Positions 1-12,400 of a stretch of 64,000 bases of DNA are shown here, in pieces. The notes beneath the pieces were generated by a model, which saw only the letters and a list, made by a program, of their open reading frames with translations, searched no databases and was not told where the DNA came from. Origin of the DNA: Trileptium ribeirensis (taxonomy: Eukaryota > Nematoda > Enoplea > Enoplida > Thoracostomopsidae); contig JASANE010018345.1 in the NCBI GenBank assembly GCA_030248225.1, forward strand, positions 26,597-90,596, read 5' to 3'. The position numbers and the translations under genes are program-made. The stretch's first letter is position 1. The number at the start of each line of letters is the position of its first letter.

Positions 1-364
1 TGCACGTTTCTGTACCGAACAGGATATTTCAATATTACGGTTGTGGCACAGAAGCTGTTTAAAAATAGCTGCAGCGCGTCGGACTTAGACATTCCGAAAT
101 GCGAAGGCCGTAACAGAAAACAATTTCTCCTGGTCCTGCGTTGTTAAAAACACACTTTATGCAAACGCGCCACAAATATTCTAATATAAACTTGTCATTG
201 TATTATAACTACGTACTATAAGCTATGTGCAAAATAACTTAAACACTTAAAACATTGTAGAATTAATCTCTCCTATCTGTAGGCAAGTCCAAGGACATAT
301 AGCCGATATTGTAACCATGCTATGTAATAAAAACATCAAAAATTTGCTTGCGATTGATACTTAC
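1..364. other. GALNT intron, left edge
   Basis: AT-rich intronic sequence downstream of the donor at 364. I see no exon, repeat or structured element here. Confidence 0.5.
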
Positions 365-484
365 AAGCTTCCTTGGCTCCAATGCTGCGCGAACCAATAA
401 GACCTTCACGTTTTTTGTTTCGTATTAGACGAACTTTACCGTCATACTTTTTAATTTCTTCGTTTAGCTGCTCTTTTAGGTGAC
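365..484 (-). CDS. GALNT: GALNT exon 5: catalytic domain continuation
   Basis: Acceptor TTCCTTTTAG (ends 485), donor GTAAGT (364). It encodes [18 protein letters not shown], then [19 protein letters not shown]. The RREGLIxAR-type motif is highly conserved in GALNTs. One base of the next codon is left at the donor, so a further exon beyond the left edge is needed. I found no candidate in 1-364. Confidence 0.92.
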
Positions 485-3400
485 CTAAAAGGAAATGTGC
501 ACAACTATAAAGAATAAATGCAAAAGCACGAACACATTTGGTAAAAGTGTTGGTTCATAAACAGGACACAAAATCAAAATATTGATTCTACCTCGCGTTT
601 GGATAGACTATTACACTTGAAAAATTACGCTATTTCATTCAGTTAAAAGCTTGTTTCATTTTATTCCACCACTATCGCTTACTTGGTACTTTAACTTCAA
701 CGGGCAACTATATATGTTACACTATAGAAGCAGTTTACAGTTAATATTATAACACTAGCAGAATTATGAATGATGAACTCAACGAAGCTAAATTCGACAA
801 TATTTTCTAACTTAACAACGTATTAGCAATACCTACTCAGTAATATTTTTTCTATTTAAACAAATTACATTCACACAAATGGATGAATTAAAACATGCTA
901 AACATAATTGAATTTTCTTTCACACAATTTTTTTACATGCAATCAGAAATGAATGAGATACCGGTTCGACATGAGCATACAAATGTTCTTACTTTGTCAC
1001 TAGGCAGAAACACAAGCTCAGCTTGCTTCGGTTAGACAACGATAAATTAGCAATACATAACATAGCGCACTTAAATAAGATGATACATTTACTATTCCTA
1101 GTCAACTGAAATAACCAGTAAAAATACTCTCTGAATACTCCTCAAGCCAAAATACTCCCTAAAATTCATTCCGTTTTACTGCACATAAACGTCTGAGTCT
1201 AAATTCCACAACATCCTGCTCAGTTCTTATGTAATACTCTTTGAGTTATAAAAAGCTCTTCAGGAAACTAAAAGCTTGCAAACTGCATTAAGATTATTTT
1301 ATCTGTTGACCACGTGTAGTGCCTGTGTCCTTTCGCGCGTTAATGCGATGAAAATGTATTCCCCACTGCATCACTGAGTTAACTGTATCTATGATTTTTC
1401 ATATATCAGTGGGAGCAAAAACATTGGCGAAAATAAAAATTTATTATATGGCAAATTTGCTTTACTTTTTACTTTACCACTTCGCCTGTTTCATCTGAGC
1501 AATGTGGTAGTAATAAGTATCGAAAAATATTTAGTGCACAGAAAACATAAGGTTTCGGGTAATTAAAAGACGAACATGGGGACTTGGAACGCATGGCACC
1601 TCTAACCACCTAGGGATAAGTCAGTATTGCAGCACTAAAGGCATCAACATTGCTACAAATATTGGAACAGAAGTCAAGCTCAACAGGGCCCGATTACTAA
1701 AGTACCTATCTACTATCTAGCGAAACACAAAAGGTATCAACATTGGTACAAACACTCCAACGCACAATAAATGTCTTAAAACAACCATACAGATACTAAA
1801 CTTACTATGTTTGCTAAAATCGTCGACCAAGAGAATTTCCTTCAAAAGTTCAGTTGGTGAACGATTTAGAACCGACACAACGGTGCGAAGAAGTGGGGTC
1901 CAGCCTTCGTTATGAAACACGATTACTACAGTCGCAGTCGGCAACTTCTGAGGATAGTGCCAAAATTTACACCTGCAATAATTATTATATTAGACGGCTT
2001 GCAGAGACTGTTATTTAGAAGGCACCTTACCAAATACAAAATGGTACGTTTGACATTAACTATATATTCTAAAACATCCGGTCATATAAATAATATATCT
2101 GCACCACAATATGAAATCGAAGTATTGACCTGACCAATCAAATCTACAAAAAAATCTTTAATAAAAATGGCGGCATAAACCAACAATATAACCAAATAAG
2201 CGGCTATTAGTTTGGGAACATGTTGAAAAGAAACGTGTAAAACCACAAACGTATACAACGGCTGCCACGCATGTCAGTTCCCGAACAGACTGAACTGCTG
2301 ATACAAAAAAGTTTGGTATATATCACAAAAAGCAACGCAAGAGATTGTGGAGATCATCGCACAGAACAAGCGAGAGAGACGAAGAAAGACAAAAACAAAA
2401 ACACGCACACCCCCCCGCGCAACAGAGAGGAGGGGGATTGAAAAAGAACATAAAATATGTGTAAATAGTCGCCAAAAAAAAGAAAAAGAGAAAATACCGC
2501 ACAGGATAATACTAGGAGAACAACAAGCACGACAAAAGAAATAGATACCAACAAACACCAAAAAAACATAAAAATACAAACACAAAAAAAATACACCAAA
2601 CGCGAGAAAGAACAAACACAAAACACACACAAATAAGACAGATACAAGAAAAAAAAACCATCCAAACAAAAAATAAGAGCCACGCGCAAAACCACAACGC
2701 AAAAACAATATATACTAGACGAAGACTATAGAAAACTAAATAACATAGGAAAACTAACACAAAACGAGAGACAACCGCAAAAACAACGAAGAACCCAAAC
2801 AAACGAACAACCAAAACAGACACCCCACAACACGCGCAAAAAGCACCCACCCCAGATAAAAAACAAACCAAAAGCCCACAACACAACAAGCAAAGAAGCC
2901 AACATGTATTACACGAATTTGTTTTCTCCAAATTTACCAAAATTATACCTGGGTGAACTAAACGTACTTATGGGTGCATCCACCCAATTGATTAAAGGTT
3001 CCCAGTAATTTGTAAATTGGAGAAAACAAGGACTAATTCAATTATCAGCATCATCGGAACGACATACATAGACTATACACACTTCAACATGTCCCAAACA
3101 ATAGCGATATATGTATGCGCATTATAAAGATTTTTAGAGATGAGAATACTCGATTCATAGGAGATATTATATAACCAATAAATATATAAATAAACACCAT
3201 AGAAGGCAAATAACACGCAAGCCAAAAAAAAGCAGAAACACAAGAAGCCACGCACAAACCAAACGAACACCCACGCCTAAAGTACTGTAACTGTCAAAGG
3301 AAATCCGGGGGGGGGCATCCGGGGAGGGCTGCGTCAGTCCCCCATGTCGTCTTAATCGAATTAAAATAATAAAACTTAACGTTTAATTACGATTAAAAAC

Positions 3401-6400
3401 TAGTAAAGGAAAATCTTGGCTATTTTTTGCTCTGTAATGAAAAATGTCAAGCAAATACAGGGAACTACCATATCACGATGGATTATCAGTTTTTAATCAC
3501 CAATAAAACTACCTGAAGGGTATGAACTGGGTGACCTTAAAACTTACATGCGCGACATGACGTTGTGGAGGTCGAAATCCTGGGATCTTAGGGAAGAAGA
3601 GGAAAAAAATAAAAAAAAAAAAAAACAAAAAAAAAAAAAACAACACAAAAAAAAAAAAAAACCAAAAAACAACACACCACACACCACAAACAAAAAAAAA
3701 CAAAAAAAAAAACAAAAACAAACAAAAAACAACCCAAACCAAAACAAACAACCACAACATGTATTGTTTGTCTGAGAAGAGAGTTAACTACATGCGTTGT
3801 TTAATGAATGAGAGCAACCGAGCATACAAAAATGTCTCCAGATCGTTATTAGTGTATAGTTTTCCACCTATACAAGTGATAAATCCATAGCATGACATGA
3901 CTAATGACATATAGAATCTAAGAATGCTAGACTAAATATATACTAGAAATTATGAAAAATAATAAGCCCCTGTACTGCTGGAGGTTTTAGCGGCGTGGCT
4001 CCTTGACATCTTTTGATGTGATTGGACAAAAATGGTAATTTTTTAAATTTCCCTTCGTATACTAGAATTCATAAATTACGTAAAAATGTCAGTTTTGTAA
4101 GCCATCAACTTGTTTCCTTTCTCAGCGTTTGAGACGTGATTTATTAACCATTTAGTAAAGTATTGAAAATAAATTTTGAAAACACAAAATATAGAAAATT
4201 TTTGAATTAGAAGTGTCGAAATTACCGTTAGAAGCACAATATCCCATCATATTCTTACAAAATTCGACGCCGTAACCAAGGCCCTATGGTTGTATCTCCC
4301 TAGTAATTATCCCCAAATAGGAAAGTCAGGAACATGGCGAAGTAAAAAATAAAAATAACACATTTGAATACCTACTCTGGGTCTCGTGCATCAGGGATTG
4401 ATCTGTTGAGAGGAATTAAATCGCTTGCGGCAACATTAAACCCATATCTGCTATTTGCAGTTTGAACTTTTTCAGAATTCAGGTCAATTTGCACACCAGC
4501 TCCATCTTCGCCTAAAATTAAGATTCATACTAACAGTGTTATATACTAATAACTCGCAAAGCGAGGGGAAACAGAACGAGTGTAAGTATCCTGCGTTTAT
4601 TGACTATTTTGTCTTTCAAAATTCAGGTCTCTAAGCTCGCTTAAAGTTCCATGATAGCGATGATACTCCAACAATACATCATTGCAGCGTTACGCTCATT
4701 TTAGTGATATATCAACACCAAAGATCTTTTTGTTACTTCCTCCAATGACCAAAAAGACAAAATCTTTTGAAATTTATAAATAACAAACTTTAAAAAAATT
4801 ATTTTTGACGAGTGATTTTTCAGTATTAGGGCTCTTAAGACACATACTACACCAATACAATTGCTGTTATCGTATTTACCAACCCCGAAAACCTATAGAC
4901 ACGATCGATTGCTATTATACATACATCGATACTCGAAAAGTGGTGAAATTTGGAAAACTTATTTAACAGGTTAAATATCCGTATAATCAAATACTTCACC
5001 GCCAACAAGCAAAATAATTTTAAATTTTTACTTTTTTGTGGTATGTTTAAACTTGGTATAAAGCTGGAAAACAAAATTATAGCACTCTATGAAAGGATTC
5101 ATGGTGGTCTCCATCAAAATATAGGTTGCGAAAGATAAATACACGGACGTCCAAATTCAAACAATGTGACGCCTGGTCCATTTTGACCCATAAGACATGG
5201 TCAGCGAGTTTAGCGTATAACGAAAGGGTACAAATAGACTGCATTTACTAGATAGATAACTGCTCTTAGCGACAAGGAAAACCCTTGTAATGGAAGAGTG
5301 CACATCTTAAATTTATAAATTATTGAGCGGAGGTCGGCGAAGCGTTTTTATTTTCTGTCTGAGAGTAAAAAGATCGATGTCCGTCCGTTCGTTCGGTCCG
5401 ACGGATCTCAAGAACCAATGAACAGATTTTAAAAAAACTTTTTTGTTTGAAAGCCTATCATGTCAGAGTGCGCACCTGATAATTGGGATTAAAAAATTTT
5501 GAGTGGTTAATTAGTAATTAGCTAAATGTGTGTTATTGTTATTGAAATAGAATCGTTTCGATCAAACCATTATAGGGTTTTTGGGTCGAAGAATTCAAAT
5601 ATAATATTTTTACCAATGATAAAGACCTATGCCCTATGCAATGTAGTTACAAGAACATAAAATTGAGTACATTCGTAATGCCACAGCCCAAGCTCCGCTC
5701 ACAAATGTAGTTCCACTACCGACCAGTTGTATTGGCAAAATGCTAATTACTACTATTCGCATTTGATTAGAAGGAAATAATACATCGAATGGGTTAAAAA
5801 AACTCGTGCTGGGAAAAGTGTTTTTTGCTTGTAAATACAAATGCACTGGAAAAATGCTTTGGTTTAATTGGTATTTTGGAAAAACGCACTTCCGGTATTT
5901 TGGAAAAACGCTTTAAAATTAAATAGATAAACTTATGGTGGATTAGCTTATAGGTGAAATCCCTGTTGTGCACCTTTCATTGTGAGGATAAATATTTCAA
6001 ATTTTGGTCGTAATTAATGTTTTCAATCATGCATCCAGTCGCTAAAATCATCCCTGGAATAGGCTACGTATAATTTATTATTATTATTATTATAACTATA
6101 ATTTAGTCGTACCGTAACATTAATAGGTCAAAATTGGTAGTAGATAGTTTCTAACAGATATTAAGTATAGCAAATTTTGTCGATAATAAATGCAAAATAA
6201 TAAATACTCGTGTGTCCAGCTGCTAAAATCACCCTATGAGTCAAACCCCAGTTGTTACATTATTACATTTTTCCAAATAAACATGTTTAATAGGTAATGC
6301 TTTCAGTCGCTAAAATGACGATGAACAAGATGAAAGAAACCTCTAAGGTGCTTCATAGATTTTTGTTAAATTGAGGACATTTTTAACAACGTAGATTATA

Positions 6401-9400
6401 ACGAAGAAATTAATGCTAATGTTTATTTTTGTGTCATAAAATGGAAAAAACATTGGTTTGACGCTGATTATTGCTAAGCTATATTATCGGCAGCTAAATT
6501 CGCCGCTCCAAAGCTATATTTCGTTATTTGTATCCCATTTCCTTGACATTGGATATAGTTCTGATAAAAACCTAAATAGACGAAATCAGTATTCATACTT
6601 TTAGGACCTAAAATTACAATTTTGACGATCTGTGAGTAGTATATCTTCGTAGAAAGTAAAATTTCCGACGGAAAGCCGTTTTAGCCACTTAAATCACTAC
6701 CTTACAAATGAAACAAAAATACCACATAAAATTAATGCCACAAGGCCAAAAATTGGAAAACCTAAAAATGACAAATTTGTATATTCTGTGATTGCGATGA
6801 ATATAACGTAGCCCGAAGATACCCTTCCCAACAAAAATACCCATTTTATAAATTGTGTCAAGCACCAGAAAGTGCGCTTGTAATCTTGGTAAATCAGTCT
6901 AAATTGAAGTAAACTAACGTTATTTGCAACGCAGCTAGAAACTGCGTTCTTGGCAATGGACTGTATTTATTGAAACTGCGCGAGCAGCATCACAGTTTGT
7001 CTCATTTATAGCATTCTGATTAGAAAGTTATCATCTAACTGACGGGCACTGTTTGTCCAACGCTAGCCTAAGCAGTGTCTCTAACCACTGATCAGAAAAT
7101 TACCTTCTATCTATTATTTTCTCTTAGAATCATATAAACAAATAATTTCAAGTTTCCTGCAGAACATGTAACAAACGTATGTGTCGTAAAGGGGGGCGGC
7201 TGGAGTCAGAACGAAAGTGTGTATTCTACGCTCCCAGCTTTGCAAGCACATTCAATTTGACGCAGTATACGCAATGGTGTATATATAGTGGAAGGCATTT
7301 TTTTGCTCCGGGTATCCAAAAACCGGCACATTGATCGATGAATAAACATTATTAGCTTCCTCAGTCTCTTTAAAGTTTCAGAAAGGCAATAATGCCATCT
7401 CAATACATTAAGTTTAATGTAAAAGTTATTTTTAATACATTTTAAATCCACTATACCTTCATTTCTTCCTTCATCTGTTTACTATATATAAATTTCGAAG
7501 ATCAGGTTCCGGTTCCGGTTTAAATGGACGGTTCCGATTCCGGTAAATTTCTGATCAGGTTATTCCCTGATATCTATATATAAAATTGACACCAATAAAT
7601 TAAAATTAGCGATATCGCCAATTTAAGAACTAATAATACAAATTTTGAAATTATGCGGTGCCTTTTATGTGGCCCGAATACATCCTCAAAAAATACGCAT
7701 TTCTTATTAATCTGGATCACTTTGCGTGGTATAGCACGTATAGGTACATAACATTGATACTAAAGAACAAAATCAGCAATATTAGGCCTAAAATAACAAA
7801 TTTTTCTAACATGACCCGAAAACACACTTCCCAACAAAAATGTCCATTTTTCATCAATCTGGATCACATTGCGTGACATAGTATATATACATAAAAGTGA
7901 TACTAACACACTAACATTGCCAATATTGTCAATTTTGGGCAATTAACTTATTGGCAATAATTTGATATCTAAAATAGTGAGCCTCAAAATTACATTTCTG
8001 AAGATTTACCACATTTATAACATCATCTGCACTCATAAGCTCCACTGAAAATTCATATTTTTGCTCTATTAAAGTTTGAAAGCGTGGCATAGAGTATATA
8101 ACTATATATACGCCGCAAAACTGGTTCGTATTTCAGGGCCGAAAATAGCGCCATAACGCGTCCTATAACGTGAAAATCACGAAATTTATGTAGATACAAA
8201 ACCAAAGTCGATAAATAGAGAAAAGCAAAAAGAAAGTCGTGAAGAAAACCATCATCGGGCAAGAACATAACACAACGGTTGACAAACCTACGAAAGAAAA
8301 TTTTAAAAACCCCACTGCCTACCAAAGAATAAAACGGTTAAAATAAAATTTCAGTTGAGCAAAAGGTTTTTGCTAGGCCAAAAAACACACTTTTTAAAAT
8401 CCCTTCTGGGCAAGAACGCCCGTTCAGGGTAAAAATATCGAAAGAATAAAAATGTATCCTCGTTATACCATATCATGAGACTATAACACTATACAACACC
8501 CATCAAGGCTACCGGTATGGCGCTAGGTCGTAATGCAAAAAATAAGAAAAAAAAGCGGAAAATACAATGAACAATGTCATTCAGAGGGTCAAAGGGGCCC
8601 GCACGATTTTTCTACAATGGCACCGTACGAATCCTCTCCGCGAGAACTCTCAAGCACCTCCAACACTGTATCTCCAACAATACGTAAACCCTGGCCCAAA
8701 ACCAATTTTTCACTCGTCGTGACAAAAATACTATATTTGGGTCCTATGCCGAGAACTCATAAACAGGGAGGTGTTTGTGGGTTCCCTTCGAGAACCTACA
8801 ATTATAAAATAAAAAAATGGGAAGATACATCCATCCGGGTGAAGAGTTATTAACTCCACAGACCGGCAAAAGATATTCTACGATTTTTGCCGCTAGCAAA
8901 GTTATAGGTTGAAGCTCCCTGGTTCCGTTTCAAAAATTAACTTATACAAAAAGTAATTAAAAATCCCAGTCGGCTGCTTTAAAGCGTGTGCATTGAAAAA
9001 TATCAACCAAATTTGCAATTTCTATACTTTTACGGCGACACACAACATGAACACGTGAACTTGTAAACAATGAACACTTGAACACAACATGTGACATTGT
9101 GATGCAAAAGTTGCGTATGATTTTATGACAATTCCGCGTGGAGATACACCCACGTTTGATGCAATCCTATCTATATCTTGCGTGATTTCTTGCATATAAA
9201 CTAGTACATTTTGCTAAGTAAATCACTTGATCCATTAGTATAATCATGCACTCTACACGAACATCGTACTTTAAATATTGATAGTTTGTTACAAAACACT
9301 CTTAATTTCTTAAAACTTCTGGTATTGCAAATGAAAGGTTAGAATGGAAGCGCAAAAACTTACTTGCCGTAAAGCCATTTTGTGTGATGTGGGTGTGCCA

Positions 9401-12400
9401 ACATTTAACAATATGCATTTCGTATTATTCTAGTTTTATTACGTTGAAAAATCTCGGGCGAAAAATACACTGCTGCATGCAGCATAGCACTCCTGGTTTT
9501 CAAACATGAGATTTAACATTTGTGCGAGTGTGATCTCAATTCCCGTGTATTTGTACAGTTAGCAACAAAAATATTAAACATTTTCACTGTTAACTATTGT
9601 ACCTTTAAAGTCTAATGCTAAATTTGATAACAATGTGCTTTCAAAACTATGTTAAAAGAGAAAATTTAGAAATTTGTCCCAGAGTGAATATTTATAAACG
9701 AAGAACTGGTGAAGCAAGAGAAACTGGCGTGCTGTACTACAAGCCGTATTCGTCAAGCATACAATTCATTCCATATTGAAATTAATGTTTCGAAAATGAA
9801 TCAAAATTTAGGGACTATGCAATGTCAAAATTTTCACCTAACCCAATCTCGAAATGTACTATATATCATAATTTACAGCTTTTTGAATATAGAATAAAAC
9901 TGTACCCTGATGCCTCACAAGAGAGTGAAGCAATACATGCAAAGCAGGGAATTACCGCATTTGGTGTTTATTACTATTCCAGGATGTTAAAACATACTAA
10001 TTACTAATTAATTATTAATTAGCTAAGTTTTTAAGAATTATCAAAGCGCTCAGAAATGCAAAATAATTGCTGACGTCGGTTTTCGGTGCCGCTGCTCACG
10101 AATACGACATTCCGTATAGTTAATTAATTAGCTAAATAAATGTTAATTTTATGAAATTTTTAAAATTACCTCAAAATTGTTGATTATTTTGCACTGGGTG
10201 TATTCGATGTTGCTCATCATGAATGCATGACTGTTAAAGCTCTATGGTTATCAAGTGTCCTAATTAGTTAGCTAATTAGTTGATATTATTAATTAATTAC
10301 CTAACTTTTAGCTAGTTAGCTTTTTGTATGGCGGATTTGACTTCAACTGTTTAAAACGTAATACTTATTATAAATCGGTTTAATATTTGTTGAATACATG
10401 TATACATAAATAAGATATAAAATACTTTGCCTATTACTCCGCTAACTTTTGTAATTTATCACGTTTACTAGTATATGGTTCTAAAAATATAAGAAGGTAT
10501 ACTATAATTTTTTTATCAGTGGTTAGAGACATCGTTTAGGCTAGCGTTAAGTAACCAGTGCCCGTCAGCTACATGATGACGATGACGACTTTCGGATCAG
10601 ACTGCTATACATGAGACAAACTGTGATACTGCTTGTAGAGCTTTAATAAATGCAGTTCAATGGAAGAAAAGCAGTTTCTGGCTTTGATGCAGATATGTAC
10701 TTTAGTGAAATTTATATTGATTTACAAAGTTTACAAGTGTTAGTGTTAGTTTTAGTGTTTGGCGCAATTTATATTACTCAAGCTTACAGCTATGTACTTC
10801 TAAATAATCCGTAGTCAGCTATCGGGAGGAATCGGTTTAATTCTATCATATACCGCAGACTTCTGAACGGATAAAATAGCTGCTACAAGCATCAACCTGA
10901 CCTTGTTTTGTTAACAAACTCCTGCAGGGGCAACATGAAAAATTCCTGAAATTGTGTGTCCTACTTACGTTTCATAAGAAAGTTTGCTGAGTTAATCTTT
11001 TCTTTTGATTGGTTGTATTGGAGCTTGATAATTGCGTATATATTGCGCACATATGTTTGTACCACAGATGAAGCCAAATTGTGGAAAATTTTGCTTAAAT
11101 TTTCCTGTTCCGTTATGGTTTTTTACTTTTGCCGGAAACGCAACCGGAACACGAGTTTCGCCCGAAATTACCTAACCGGGAATTATTTTACAATTTAGAA
11201 CAAAGAAATAAAAAATAGAAACTGGAGCTCTATGAACCCAATCTCGCAAAATCGAAGAAAATCACACATAGAATAAAACTCATTTGCGGACTAACAAAAA
11301 TAGAATTAACAAAAATGTATGAAAAACAACTTTTACATTAAACTTAATGTGTTCCGATGGTATTATTGCCTTTCTGAAACTTTAACGAGACTGAGGAAGC
11401 TAATAATGTTTATTTATTGATCAATATGTCGATTTTAGGACACCCTGAGCAAAAAATGCCTTCCACTACATACCCGTGATACAATGCGTCAAACTGAATA
11501 TTCTTACAACATATGCAGTGTAAAATAAACAATTTCGGTCTGTTTCCAGTCGCCTCCCTTTACTATACATACGTTTGTTGCATGTTCTTCTGTAAGAAAC
11601 TTGAAATTATTTGATTATATAGTTCTAATAGAAAATAGTAGAAGGTAATTTTCTGATCAGTGTTACGAGACACTGTTTAGGCTAGCGTTGGGCAAACAGT
11701 GCCCGTCATTAGATGATAATGATGCTAGCATTACTTTAGTTCAATGTAGACTGATTTACAAAGATTACAAGCGCAGTGGCTGGTGCTTCACGTTTATTTA
11801 TGTTAGCCAAGCTTACGCTAAGTACTTCTACGTAATCATTACTCTGTTTCCGAGTGAGACCGGTTTAATTCGAACATGCCCCGCAGACTTATGAATGTGC
11901 AAAATAGCTGCTACAAGCACCGACTTGGCTTTGTTTTGTTAAACAAACTTCTGCAGGTAAAGGTGAAAAATTCCTACTGAAATTACGCGCCTTACTTACG
12001 TTTCATACGGTAAATTGCTGAGTTATTTTTTCTTTTGGTTGGTTGTACTCGAACTTGATCATTGTATACATATATTATATAAGTTTGCACCATCGATGAA
12101 ACAAAAATGTGGAAAATTTCAAACAAAATTTTAAACCGGAATTCCGGTTCCGGTATGGTTTTTGCCCTTTGCCGGAACCGCAACTGGAACACGATTTTTG
12201 CCGGGACCGGAATCCTGGTTACTCCCTGACATATATCACTTCTGGAATAAGCACATGAGAACCTTATGTTTCACGCAATCGTGACAAAGCGTCAATACAC
12301 AAATCAAAACGTACCAGGATACCCAAGCTTTCTCGGCGGCTCAGAAGATGGTTCATAACTACCAAGTTGCCCCTTTTTGAACACAGAATGTGATTCGCCA

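Noticed and set aside
2274..2940. Long open frames on both strands
   Set aside because: Products of A/C-only composition; hydrophobic or Lys-rich with no domain.
3509..3775. Phe-rich and Lys-rich open frames
   Set aside because: Read-through of poly-A/AAAC low complexity.
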